Positions 17,479-26,267 of a stretch of DNA of 34,587 nt are shown one piece after another. Source of the stretch: Bacteroidota bacterium. Lineage in GTDB: Bacteria; Bacteroidota; Bacteroidia; Bacteroidales; JABHKC01. The position numbers and the translations under genes are program-made. The stretch is from positions 1 to 34,587 of the forward strand of contig JABHKC010000234.1 in NCBI GenBank assembly GCA_018692315.1, read 5' to 3'. The notes beneath the pieces were generated by a model, which was not told the origin of the DNA, searched no databases, and was given only the letters and a program-made list of their open reading frames with translations. The first letter of the stretch is position 1; every line of letters begins with the position of its first letter.

Positions 17479-20400
17479 ATGACAAAAACAATTTCCAAAA
17501 ATAGTCATTTATATAAACATTCCCTAATTATAATTATTATATTTTTGAGTATAAATTCTTGGTGTCAAACATATTATTCAGGAATACCTTATGTTAGAAA
17601 TTTTCTTCCGAAAGAATATGGCTACGAAAGTCAGAATTTTTCAATCTTACAGAACGAGCAAGGTGTTATGTATTTCGGCAATTTGAATGGAATTCTTGAA
17701 TACAATGGAACTAGTTGGAATATCATAAAAGTTGAAGGTTGGCCATTTTTAGATATCGACGAAAAAGGAACTATTTATGTAGCTTCGAACGATGAATTTG
17801 GTTTTCTTGCTGAAGATTGGAATGGCAAAACAAAGTTTACTTCAATTATTGAAAATCGAAATGATATTAGCTTTTCTGAAATATCAGATATTTATACAAT
17901 TGATGATGAGGTTCTTTTGAAGGATAATAATAAAATTTATTCATGGAATTCCAAAGAATTTCGCATAGTTAAAGAGACGGTTTATGATTCATTAGAGTTC
18001 AACAGAAATATTTCGATTCATAAAATTTATGACAAAGTATATATTCATTTATCTGATAGTGGATTATACAAATATGAAAATAGTAAACTGAGTTTGGTCG
18101 AAAATGGATCAATTTTCAAAAATAAAACAATTATCGATATTCTTCCATACGAGGAGAATCTTCTTGTATTCACAAAAGAAGATGGCTTTTTATTATACGA
18201 TTTTCAAAATATCAAGCCAATTTTTGCTGCAATAAATAATACCATAAAAAAGCTAAAATTTGTTACCGGAATAATGCTGTCGAACAATAATTATGCAATT
18301 GGCACCCGTTTAGGCGGAGTAGTTTTTCTCGATAGTCAAGGACATTTATTGAATATTCTAAATCAGGAAACCGGAATCAATGACGATCATGTTTATGATT
18401 TATATGTAGATACAGAAAATAGCCTTTGGGCTTGTTTAGGTAATGGAATTTGTAGAATTGAATATCCTTCGGCATTTTCGTATTATAACAAGAATCTGGG
18501 ATTGAAAGCAAGTGTTTCAGCAATTTCAGAATACAAAGGAAAGATGTATATAGGTACAAATAATGGTGTTTATTACATTAAAGAAGAATCTATTTTGAGT
18601 GGAAATATTTTTGAAAAAATAGGAATAATTAATGAAAAGTGTCATAAATTGCTCATTTTTAATGACAGTTTATATGCTTTCACCGAGCAAGGAATTTATA
18701 ATCTTGTAAATAATATTCCTGAAATACTTTATCCTATCGAGACAATTTCCTCTATTCAATCAAAACGAAATACTTCAGTATATTACTTAGTAGGAGTTTC
18801 AGGGCTTTTTGCTATGAAATATGAAAACAAGAAGTGGATTAGTCTGGGAAAATTGCAAAATCTGGATAAAAAAATAATTACGATTGCAGAAACTGCTGAT
18901 GGTTTAGTTTGGTTAGGAACAAATTATTCGGGATTGTATCGCATTAATTTCAGTAAAGGATTTGATAGAAATGCCGATATTCAGCAAATTAGAGAAGGAG
19001 AAAGCGGACTGCCAGAACAGTTTCGTTGGGTAGATGTGTATTCTACTAATAATGGGATTCTGTTTTCCACTTCAAAAGGAATTTATAGATACGATGAGGA
19101 AAACTATATATTTTATTCAGATACATTATTAGGAATTGATTTTTCAAATCATGACAGTTGGGTTTTTCCGATAATTGAAGACAATTATAATAATTTATGG
19201 TATAGCTCCGGGAAAAAAGACGAATTTGCAAAACAAACTACTCTTGCATTGTTTAACGGTAAAAATAAAAAATACACATTAGAAACTCAGCCTTTTATTC
19301 GATACAGCGATGTAACAGTTGAAGCAATTTACTATAAAGATAGCATTGTATGGTTTGGTGGTGACGATGGGCTTATCAGATTCAATTATAAAGAATTTTC
19401 TAAAAACGAGAACAATTTTACTTGTTTAATTTCAGAAGTTCATAATAATGATAATACCCTAAATTCATATTCTTCAAACTATAAAATTTCTGTTGGCATC
19501 GAACAGTTGCCAAACGATAGTTTAATCCCAAAACTTGATTATAAGCTTAGTAGTATTAGCTTTAAGTTCTCTACACCAGCTTATAAAAGTGAAAACTCTT
19601 TTTTATATCAGTACTATCTTGAGAACTATGACAAACAATGGTCCGATTGGTATAGGACAAAGAATAAAGAGTATTCTTATCTTCCTTCCGGAGAATATAT
19701 TTTTCATGTAAGATCGAAAGATTTGTATGGGAATTTCAGCAACGAAGCAAAATATGTTTTTAAGGTTAAAACTCCATTGTTTCTCACGAAAGTGGCATTT
19801 GTAATCTACGGAATAATAATAATATCCTTTATTCTAATGACAATAAAATGGAGATCGTACAATTTTGCTTTGGAGAAAAGCAAATTAGAACAAATAATTA
19901 TTAATCGTACCGAAGAATTACTTTCCGAAAAAGAAAAATCTGAAGAATTGATAATGAACATGTTACCAAAACAAATTGCCGACGAATTAAAATTAAGTGG
20001 AAAAGCAACTACAAAAAGATACAAACAGGCTACAGTTCTTTTTTCTGATATCGAAGGATTTACAGAAATTACAGAAAAAATGGAACCAAGAGAACTGATA
20101 GACGAGCTCGACAAGTTTTTTTACTATTTCGATAGCCTTGTTGAAAAACATAATATTGAAAAAATCAAAACCATTGGAGACGCATATATGTGTGCCGGCG
20201 GATTGCCTGTAAAGAATATAACCAATCCGGTTGAAGTGATTCTTGCAGCTTTAAATATTCAACAATATTTTTCTCAACTTAAATCGGAATCGAAAACACA
20301 CTTACACAAAGTATGGGATTTGAGAATAGGAATTCATACTGGCCCTGTAATTGCTGGCGTAATCGGGCACAAAAAACTTTCATACGATATTTGGGGCGAT

Positions 20401-21231
20401 ACAGTTAATACGGCAAGTCGTCTTGAATCTTCAGGCGAAACCGGTGAAATAAACATTTCAGGTACTACATACGAATTAGTTAAAGATTATTTTATTTGCG
20501 AATATCGTGGGAAATTGCCGGCAAAACATAAAGGAAATATCGACATGTATTTTGTGAAAGGAATAGTTCCTAATTTATCGATAGATAATTTGAAACTAAA
20601 ACCAAATAATGAATTTAATATTAAACTTGCCCATTTGAGAATTGAAGATTTGAAGGAAAAAATTATTCAGAAATTGGAAAAGGAATTGCCTGAAAAATTA
20701 TACTATCACAATGTTCAACATACAATTGATGTTTACACTCAAGTTGAAATAATTGCTAAAGCCGAAAATGTTTCGAACGAAGAATTGCTGCTGCTAAAAA
20801 CCGCAGCCCTACTTCACGATACAGGATTTACAATTAGTTACAACAACCACGAATTATTTGGTATCAGAATTGCCAACGAAATGCTGCCAAAATACTTTTA
20901 TTCACAAGACCAAATTGATAAAATTAATGATCTGATACTATCAACACGATTCCCGCCCAAACCAACCAACAAAATAGAAGAGATAATGTGTGATGCAGAC
21001 CTTGATTATCTTGGTAGAACGGATTTCATTCCAATTTCAAGAAATTTGTTTATGGAATTGTACGAAAAGAAAATTATAAAATCTATTGACGATTGGAATA
21101 ATACTCAAGTAAAATTTATTAAAAATCATCAATATTTTACTGAAACTGCAAAGAAAAACAGAGGTGTAAACAAATCCATTCAGCTCGATAATTTGACTCA
21201 GATGAAATTTCTAACATCTCTTTTTACATAA
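17479..21231 (+). CDS. Sensor adenylate cyclase: beta-propeller, Y_Y_Y, TM, class III cyclase, HD domain
   Basis: This 1250-residue membrane sensor has a signal peptide (hydrophobic about 15-28). A periplasmic two-component-regulator propeller spans about 40-690 (blades with phrases such as VWLGTNYSGLYRI and VWFGGDDGLIRF). A Y_Y_Y domain follows at about 710-767, then one TM helix (771-792) and a short coiled coil. The class III cyclase domain is at about 850-1030. Metal aspartates are D857 (FSDIEGFT) and D901 (TIGDAYM). K897 and D970 (SYDIWGD) are the adenine-selecting pair, and N977/R981 stabilise the transition state, so cAMP is the predicted product. The C-terminal region (about 1065-1200) is an HD domain: H1077, HD at 1113-1114 and D1172/D1174. 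The start is ATG 17479; a TTG at 17443 lies on a promoter box. A YgiQ-type gene follows after 26 nt. Confidence 0.88.
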   Translation: MTKTISKNSHLYKHSLIIIIIFLSINSWCQTYYSGIPYVRNFLPKEYGYESQNFSILQNEQGVMYFGNLNGILEYNGTSWNIIKVEGWPFLDIDEKGTIYVASNDEFGFLAEDWNGKTKFTSIIENRNDISFSEISDIYTIDDEVLLKDNNKIYSWNSKEFRIVKETVYDSLEFNRNISIHKIYDKVYIHLSDSGLYKYENSKLSLVENGSIFKNKTIIDILPYEENLLVFTKEDGFLLYDFQNIKPIFAAINNTIKKLKFVTGIMLSNNNYAIGTRLGGVVFLDSQGHLLNILNQETGINDDHVYDLYVDTENSLWACLGNGICRIEYPSAFSYYNKNLGLKASVSAISEYKGKMYIGTNNGVYYIKEESILSGNIFEKIGIINEKCHKLLIFNDSLYAFTEQGIYNLVNNIPEILYPIETISSIQSKRNTSVYYLVGVSGLFAMKYENKKWISLGKLQNLDKKIITIAETADGLVWLGTNYSGLYRINFSKGFDRNADIQQIREGESGLPEQFRWVDVYSTNNGILFSTSKGIYRYDEENYIFYSDTLLGIDFSNHDSWVFPIIEDNYNNLWYSSGKKDEFAKQTTLALFNGKNKKYTLETQPFIRYSDVTVEAIYYKDSIVWFGGDDGLIRFNYKEFSKNENNFTCLISEVHNNDNTLNSYSSNYKISVGIEQLPNDSLIPKLDYKLSSISFKFSTPAYKSENSFLYQYYLENYDKQWSDWYRTKNKEYSYLPSGEYIFHVRSKDLYGNFSNEAKYVFKVKTPLFLTKVAFVIYGIIIISFILMTIKWRSYNFALEKSKLEQIIINRTEELLSEKEKSEELIMNMLPKQIADELKLSGKATTKRYKQATVLFSDIEGFTEITEKMEPRELIDELDKFFYYFDSLVEKHNIEKIKTIGDAYMCAGGLPVKNITNPVEVILAALNIQQYFSQLKSESKTHLHKVWDLRIGIHTGPVIAGVIGHKKLSYDIWGDTVNTASRLESSGETGEINISGTTYELVKDYFICEYRGKLPAKHKGNIDMYFVKGIVPNLSIDNLKLKPNNEFNIKLAHLRIEDLKEKIIQKLEKELPEKLYYHNVQHTIDVYTQVEIIAKAENVSNEELLLLKTAALLHDTGFTISYNNHELFGIRIANEMLPKYFYSQDQIDKINDLILSTRFPPKPTNKIEEIMCDADLDYLGRTDFIPISRNLFMELYEKKIIKSIDDWNNTQVKFIKNHQYFTETAKKNRGVNKSIQLDNLTQMKFLTSLFT

Positions 21232-21257
21232 AATAGCATTAACTTTATTTTATAGTT

Positions 21258-23027
21258 TTGAAAAAAGAAACAAAAAAAAATAGCTGGCTCCCTTTGTCGA
21301 AAAAAGAGGCAGAACAAAGAGCTTGGAACGAACTTGATATTATCCTGTTTTCGGGAGATGCCTACATAGACCATCCTTCGTTTGGTGTTGGGCTAATTGG
21401 GAGAGTCTTAGAAAAGCAAGGATTTAAAGTTGCAATAGTTGCACAACCAAATTGGCAAGACGATCTAAGAGATTTTAAGAAATTTGGGAAACCAAGATTG
21501 TTTTTCGGTGTTAGCTCCGGAAACATGGACTCAATGGTAAATCATTATACAGCAAATTTACGACTTCGTTCAACCGATGCATATACTCCAAACAATAAAG
21601 CTGGCTTTCGCCCCGATCGGGCAACCACAGTTTATAGCCAGATTTTGCGAAAAATTTATCCTGACAGCCCAATTATTATTGGAGGTATCGAAGCATCTTT
21701 AAGGCGACTTACTCATTACGATTATTGGTCGAATAAACTGAGACCGAGCATTTTGGCAGAAAGCAATGCCGATTTGCTTGTTTATGGAATGGGCGAAAAA
21801 CCAATAAAAGAAATTGCAAAATTGCTGGATAAAGGAATAAAGATTTCTGAAATTAGAAATACTCAACAAACGGCTTTCCTTTCGGAAAAAGAAAATATTA
21901 TATCTGATAAAAGATGGGAAAATATAACTTTAAATTCTCACAAAGAATGTTTAAAAAGTAAATTAAGCTTTGCGAAGAATTTTAAAATTATTGAAATTGA
22001 ATCCAATAAATTATACTCGAATTCCAGACTGATTCAGCAAATTGATGAAAAAATGATTGTTGTCAATCCTGCATATTCCAACCTAACAGAAAAAGAACTT
22101 GACGAAATTTACCAACTCCCTTTCACAAGCTTGCCTCATCCGAAATACAACAAACGTGGTAAAATTCCGGCTTTTGAAATGATAAAATTTTCGGTTAATA
22201 GTCATCGTGGTTGTTTTGGGGGTTGTAGTTTCTGCACTATTTCTGCACATCAAGGGAAATTTATTTCAAGCAGGTCAGAAAAATCAATACTAAACGAAAT
22301 CGATATGATTGCAGAAATGCCGGAGTTCAAAGGGCATTTGTCAGATATAGGAGGCCCTTCGGCAAATATGTACAAAATGGCCGGAATAGATTTGTCTATT
22401 TGCGAAAAATGTAAGCGTCCATCTTGTATTTTTCCATCTATTTGTAATAATCTTGAAACAAATCACGAAAACTTGTTGAATATTTACAGAAAAGCTAAAA
22501 ATCACCCAAAAGTAAAAAAAGCAACTATCGGAAGCGGTATAAGATATGACCTGTTTTTTAATAAAGAAACCAAAAATTACACAAAATCAGCATATAATTA
22601 TTTGATTGAATTGATTAAAGAACATGTGTCGGGAAGGCTAAAAGTTGCACCCGAACACGTTTCCGATAAGGTGTTGAAAACAATGAGAAAGCCTTCGTTC
22701 AATTTGTTTCTAAAACTTAAAAAAACATTCGATGAAATAAATAAAAAGCATAATTTGAAGCAGCAAATTATTCCATATTTCATTTCAAGTCATCCAACAA
22801 GCGAAAGAAGCGATATGGCTTCATTAGCTTCAAAAACTAAAGAATTAAATTTTCAACTGGAGCAAGTTCAAGATTTTACACCTACACCAATGACTTTGGC
22901 TACTGTGATGTTTTATTCGGGCTACGACCCATATAGTTTGAAAAAAGTCTATACAGCCAAATCAAAATCTGAGAAACTTGCTCAACGCGACTATTTTTTT
23001 TGGTATAAAAAAGGCAGAAATAAATAG
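21258..23027 (+). CDS. YgiQ-family radical SAM protein
   Basis: A 589-residue iron-sulfur enzyme of the YgiQ family, whose reaction is unknown. The N-terminal half resembles a cobalamin-binding-like domain and starts with the family segment LDIILFSGDAYIDHPSFG. GGIEASLRRLTHYDYW follows at about 139-154. The radical SAM cluster motif is C319, C323, C326 (GCFGGCSFC). A second cysteine cluster (CEKCKRPSC, then C) lies downstream, as is normal for this family. The C-terminal region has RLKVAPEHVSDKVLK and QDFTPTPMTLATVMFYSG. The start is TTG at 21258, because no ATG or GTG precedes the conserved N-terminal segment. It is probably co-transcribed with the cyclase and is convergent with ribD. Confidence 0.88.
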   Translation: MKKETKKNSWLPLSKKEAEQRAWNELDIILFSGDAYIDHPSFGVGLIGRVLEKQGFKVAIVAQPNWQDDLRDFKKFGKPRLFFGVSSGNMDSMVNHYTANLRLRSTDAYTPNNKAGFRPDRATTVYSQILRKIYPDSPIIIGGIEASLRRLTHYDYWSNKLRPSILAESNADLLVYGMGEKPIKEIAKLLDKGIKISEIRNTQQTAFLSEKENIISDKRWENITLNSHKECLKSKLSFAKNFKIIEIESNKLYSNSRLIQQIDEKMIVVNPAYSNLTEKELDEIYQLPFTSLPHPKYNKRGKIPAFEMIKFSVNSHRGCFGGCSFCTISAHQGKFISSRSEKSILNEIDMIAEMPEFKGHLSDIGGPSANMYKMAGIDLSICEKCKRPSCIFPSICNNLETNHENLLNIYRKAKNHPKVKKATIGSGIRYDLFFNKETKNYTKSAYNYLIELIKEHVSGRLKVAPEHVSDKVLKTMRKPSFNLFLKLKKTFDEINKKHNLKQQIIPYFISSHPTSERSDMASLASKTKELNFQLEQVQDFTPTPMTLATVMFYSGYDPYSLKKVYTAKSKSEKLAQRDYFFWYKKGRNK

Positions 23028-23048
23028 TTCTCATAAGATATTTCAATT

Positions 23049-24110
23049 CTATAGAGAATTTTCAAATATCATTAGTTTCGATTCTTCTAAATTATCAATT
23101 GATATTACCTTTCCTTCAATTTCTGGAGCTTTTATTCCTTTATGAAAAAACTGATTTCCAATAAAAATCCGAGCTTCATCCCAAAGATTTTGTTGCACAA
23201 AAGAGTTTATTAGTTTAGAGCCTCCTTCTACAATAATGGACTGAATATTACGATTGTAAAGCTCGGAAAGTATTGTTCTAAGATTTTCAAAATCATCATC
23301 GATTTTTATATATTCCAAATTATTTTTCGATTCGTTTCCTTTTTTGCTAAAAATAATAGTAGCTTGATTTTGGTCGAAAACATTTGAAGATTTACTTAGT
23401 CTGTTTTGTTTGTCGAGAATCAGTCGCGTAGGGTTTTTTCCTGTCCAGCTTCTAATATTCAAATTAGGATTATCTTTTAAAATTGTTTCGGTTCCAGCCA
23501 TAATTGAGCTTTCTTCCGCACGCCATTTGTGTACCAATGTTCGAGAAATTTCATTAGTTATCCAGGCTGGTCGGGTATTTGTGATATTTTCTCTATCTAT
23601 GTCGATAAATCCATCTGTAGTTTTTGCAAATTTGATTATTACAAACGGTCGCTTTTTTTCATTAAAAATAAAAAATCTTCTATTTAAATTTCGACATTCA
23701 TCTTCCAGAATACCCACACAAGCATTTATTCCAGCATTTTTCAGTTTTGAAATTCCTTTACCACAAACTTTCGATGAACTATCAACACTTCCAATAACAA
23801 CATTCGGGATTTTATTTTCAATAATAAAATCGGCACAAGGCGGAGTTTTCCCAAAATGTGAGCATGGCTCAAGATTTACATAAATTGTTGATTCTGAAAG
23901 CAATGATTTATCTTTCACCGAATTTATTGCATTCACTTCGGCATGAGCTTCACCATAATTTTGATGATAGCCTTCGCCAATTATTTTATCTTTATAAACA
24001 ATAACAGAGCCCACCATAGGATTTGGAGCTATATTTCCAATTCCTAATTTAGCAAGCTGTAAACATCGCTTAATATATTTTTCGTGGTTTTTCAATAGTA
24101 AGTTATTCAA
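23049..24110 (-). CDS. ribD: Bifunctional riboflavin biosynthesis protein RibD
   Basis: RibD deaminates 2,5-diamino-6-ribosylamino-4-pyrimidinone 5'-phosphate and then reduces the ribose chain with NADPH, steps two and three of riboflavin synthesis. The N-terminal zinc deaminase domain (about 8-145) has HAEVNAI (H56, catalytic E58) and PCSHFGKTPPCADFI (C83, C92). The reductase domain occupies about 150-353, with KFAKTTDGFI, ITNEISRTLVHKWRAE and the IQSIIVEGGSKLINSF segment. Length 353 is standard. The start is TTG at 24110: there is no in-frame ATG before the conserved start of the domain, and a stop codon lies three codons upstream. The lipoprotein gene upstream ends 44 nt away. Confidence 0.92.
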   Translation of the reverse strand: MNNLLLKNHEKYIKRCLQLAKLGIGNIAPNPMVGSVIVYKDKIIGEGYHQNYGEAHAEVNAINSVKDKSLLSESTIYVNLEPCSHFGKTPPCADFIIENKIPNVVIGSVDSSSKVCGKGISKLKNAGINACVGILEDECRNLNRRFFIFNEKKRPFVIIKFAKTTDGFIDIDRENITNTRPAWITNEISRTLVHKWRAEESSIMAGTETILKDNPNLNIRSWTGKNPTRLILDKQNRLSKSSNVFDQNQATIIFSKKGNESKNNLEYIKIDDDFENLRTILSELYNRNIQSIIVEGGSKLINSFVQQNLWDEARIFIGNQFFHKGIKAPEIEGKVISIDNLEESKLMIFENSL

Positions 24111-24154
24111 GTCTGATCAGCGAAAACAGAATATTTCGTGAAAAGGAGGAATAT

Positions 24155-24433
24155 CTATCTTCTGCGAGGTTTTTTCACTCTTTTTGTTTTTTTTCCTTTT
24201 TTCCAGTGTCCCTTCACCCATAAATATTTCCCTGATCTCTTATCCCATTTATAGTATCCGTCAACCCAAACATAAGAAGGTCCTGGTTTTGGAACACTTG
24301 CCGGAACTAAAATTGTTGTAGGGCGTGGTGGCTTTTTTGATTGTTTATGTACGACAACTCGGCTCGTATAACACGAAATTAAAGTGAAAGCAAAAAATGA
24401 TAAGGCTATTAAAACAAGTTTACTTTTTTTCAT
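24155..24433 (-). CDS. Small WxxGxW-repeat lipoprotein
   Basis: A 92-residue lipoprotein: hydrophobic 6-19, lipobox LISC ending at C21. The mature part is strongly basic and Pro-rich and contains two WxxGxW-like motifs, YVWVDGYYKWD and YLWVKGHWKKG. It ends in a run of Lys and Arg. YxWGxW/WxxGxW lipoproteins are widespread small envelope proteins of unknown function. The basic tail may contact anionic surface polymers (inference). It precedes ribD on the same strand. Confidence 0.7.
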   Translation of the reverse strand: MKKSKLVLIALSFFAFTLISCYTSRVVVHKQSKKPPRPTTILVPASVPKPGPSYVWVDGYYKWDKRSGKYLWVKGHWKKGKKTKRVKKPRRR

Positions 24434-24491
24434 AATTCTAATTTAAAGTTTGATACAATAATAAATAAACATTTGGCAAATAGTTAGCTTA

Positions 24492-25382
24492 TTAAGCTTC
24501 TAATTGATTTATTTCTTTTTCTGATAGACCAGTTGCTTTTCTAATAATATTGATTTCCACACCAATATTTAGCATTTTTTTTGCAATTTCAATTTGTTCT
24601 CTTTTTCTTCCTTCTTCTCTTCCTTCCTCTCTTCCTTCCTCTCTTCCTTCTTCTCTTGCAGTATCTAAGGAGTTTTTAATATCTCTATAATACTTTAAAC
24701 TGTCTTCGTAATCTAAATATTCTTCATGTGTAAATTTTGCAATTTCGGCTATTTGGAATAATTGAAAAAATATTTTTTCTTTTAGTTTTTCAGGGATTCT
24801 GTCAAGTTTGTGAAGATTTTTAATAACATATAGCCACTTATCGAATCTGGTTTCTAATTCTTCTACAGATTTTTTAAACTTTGGCATTTCTAAATAGATG
24901 AAAGTCAATTTATCATAAAAAACTACTTTTGTTTCTTGCTCTGTAAGTTTTACATCATATCTGTATTTTTCCGGCTGATTCTCATCTTCATCGAAAACAA
25001 AATCAAGAATTGCAATTGTATAGACTTTTTCTAATTTGAAATCCCATCCGCTACCTTTTACAGCTTGCTCTTGAATAGGAAAAGTAGAATAATACAATGT
25101 CCTATCCTTAAAGAATTTCTGTTTTGTTTTTTGTAATTCAACAATAAATTTCTCCCCTCTTTCATTAGTGCAATATAGATCAAAAACTGCTTTTCTGTTT
25201 AATTCAGTGGCACCCAAATTCTCATTTTTGAGATAAGTTAGGGATGTGATTTTTCCTTGCTCTTCTTTTAATAATTCGTTTAAAAAATCGAGCAACAATT
25301 CTTTATTGATTTCTTCGCCAAAAAGCCTTTTAAAACCATAATCAGTAAAAGGATTAATATATTTCTCTCTAAATTCGTTCAT
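24492..25382 (-). CDS. Rpn-type PD-(D/E)XK nuclease (recombination-promoting nuclease/transposase family)
   Basis: A 296-residue protein of the PD-(D/E)XK nuclease family transposase group (Rpn/YhgA-like). The N-terminal segment YINPFTDYGFKRLFGEE (about 8-24) is diagnostic. The catalytic core is AVFDLYCTNERGEKFIVELQK, with D68 and the E82-x-Q84 variant of ExK. After the nuclease domain a helical region leads to four EEGR units (residues about 242-257) and a C-terminal helix-turn-helix-like end (GLSEKEINQLEA). Relatives promote RecA-independent recombination or act as phage defence; some are decaying mobile genes. No terminal repeats or partner transposase are visible here. A -7 promoter box lies just upstream. 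Confidence 0.85.
   Translation of the reverse strand: MNEFREKYINPFTDYGFKRLFGEEINKELLLDFLNELLKEEQGKITSLTYLKNENLGATELNRKAVFDLYCTNERGEKFIVELQKTKQKFFKDRTLYYSTFPIQEQAVKGSGWDFKLEKVYTIAILDFVFDEDENQPEKYRYDVKLTEQETKVVFYDKLTFIYLEMPKFKKSVEELETRFDKWLYVIKNLHKLDRIPEKLKEKIFFQLFQIAEIAKFTHEEYLDYEDSLKYYRDIKNSLDTAREEGREEGREEGREEGRKREQIEIAKKMLNIGVEINIIRKATGLSEKEINQLEA
24612..24659. repeat. Four 12-bp tandem repeats inside the Rpn nuclease gene
   Basis: Four consecutive 12-mers (plus strand TTCYTCTCTTSC) encode EEGR four times on the minus strand. The unit is a multiple of three, so copy-number change alters the length of the charged linker but never the frame. Confidence 0.8.
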
Positions 25383-25396
25383 CTTCTATTTTTCCA

Positions 25397-25404
25397 CAAA
25401 GTTA
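25397..25404 (-). promoter_or_regulatory. -7 element of the Rpn nuclease gene
   Basis: TAACTTTG on the minus strand, a full TAnnTTTG match, 15 nt before the ATG codon at 25382. The nearest TTG is 24 nt upstream, longer than usual. The implied leader is under 10 nt. Confidence 0.35.
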
Positions 25405-25504
25405 CTGTTTTTAGTTAGAAATCTCTTCCAAGAAAAATGAATTTTACTTTCAAATATTAAACTCACAAATGAAACAAATTAAATAATAAAACTAAACAAT
25501 TTGT

Positions 25505-25512
25505 TAATTTTG
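25505..25512 (+). promoter_or_regulatory. -7 element of the GIN lipoprotein/ychF operon
   Basis: TAATTTTG, 27 nt before the ATG at 25540, matches TAnnTTTG. No -33 TTG at canonical spacing, so support is partial. Confidence 0.35.
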
Positions 25513-25539
25513 CACTTTTATTAATATAAACAAGAAATA

Positions 25540-26253
25540 ATGAAAATTCGTATATTGTTGATTTCGATAACATTAGTAAGTTTATTTCTGCCCGGCTGTT
25601 TCATAAATTGCATTGTTGGCTCGGGCGATGTAGTTTCGGAAGAACGTAATGTTGAGGCGTTTAATAGTATTGATTTAAGTGGTACTGCAAATGTCTATAT
25701 TTCGAAAAACAGGAAAAACAAAGTCGAAATAAAAACAGACGATAATATATTACCGCTGGTTGAAACTTTCGTCAAAAATGGGAAATTATTTATTTCAAAT
25801 AAGAATTGTATAAGCAAAACTACAGTTTTCGATATTTACATTTCTATGGCTGAAATCGAAGAATTGAACGTTTCAGGTTCTGGTCAGATTCATTCGGAAG
25901 ATAAATTTAAAAGTAATGAAATTAAGTTAATTGTTAGTGGTTCGGGCGAAATTCTTATAGATATAAAAGCAAATTTTGTAAAATCAAGAATTTCCGGCTC
26001 TGGCGAAATTGAATTGAAAGGAAATACAGACAGACAAGATGTAAGGATAAGTGGGTCAGGAGAGTACAATTCATTCGATCTGTTTTCAAATATTGCAATT
26101 GTAGATGTTAGCGGTTCAGGAAATTGTGAAGTGAATGTTGAAAAGTCGCTTGAAGCAGAAGTTAGCGGAAGCGGAGATATTGAATATAAAGGCGAACCAA
26201 AGGAAGTGAATACCAAAGTTTCGGGTTCAGGTTCAATAAAAAAGCGAAATTAA
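25540..26253 (+). CDS. GIN-domain (DUF2807) lipoprotein
   Basis: A 237-residue exported lipoprotein: hydrophobic 4-18, lipobox LPGC ending at C20. After the signature GSGDVVSEERNVEAFNSIDL come about seven copies of a short repeat built around SGSG, spaced roughly 18-24 residues apart. This is the pattern of the head GIN/putative auto-transporter adhesin domain (DUF2807), a right-handed beta-helix with SGSG turns. Function in the family is unknown; a surface location is likely. The ychF start lies 14 nt after its stop, so the two are probably co-transcribed. Confidence 0.88.
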   Translation: MKIRILLISITLVSLFLPGCFINCIVGSGDVVSEERNVEAFNSIDLSGTANVYISKNRKNKVEIKTDDNILPLVETFVKNGKLFISNKNCISKTTVFDIYISMAEIEELNVSGSGQIHSEDKFKSNEIKLIVSGSGEILIDIKANFVKSRISGSGEIELKGNTDRQDVRISGSGEYNSFDLFSNIAIVDVSGSGNCEVNVEKSLEAEVSGSGDIEYKGEPKEVNTKVSGSGSIKKRN

Positions 26254-26267
26254 AAAGCGATAAGAAA

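Noticed and set aside
20041-20460. Guanylate rather than adenylate cyclase
   Set aside because: The specificity positions are Lys (897) and Asp (970), the adenine-type pair, not Glu and Cys.
23410-23883. 157-codon plus-strand frame
   Set aside because: It is antisense to ribD, which carries intact motifs.
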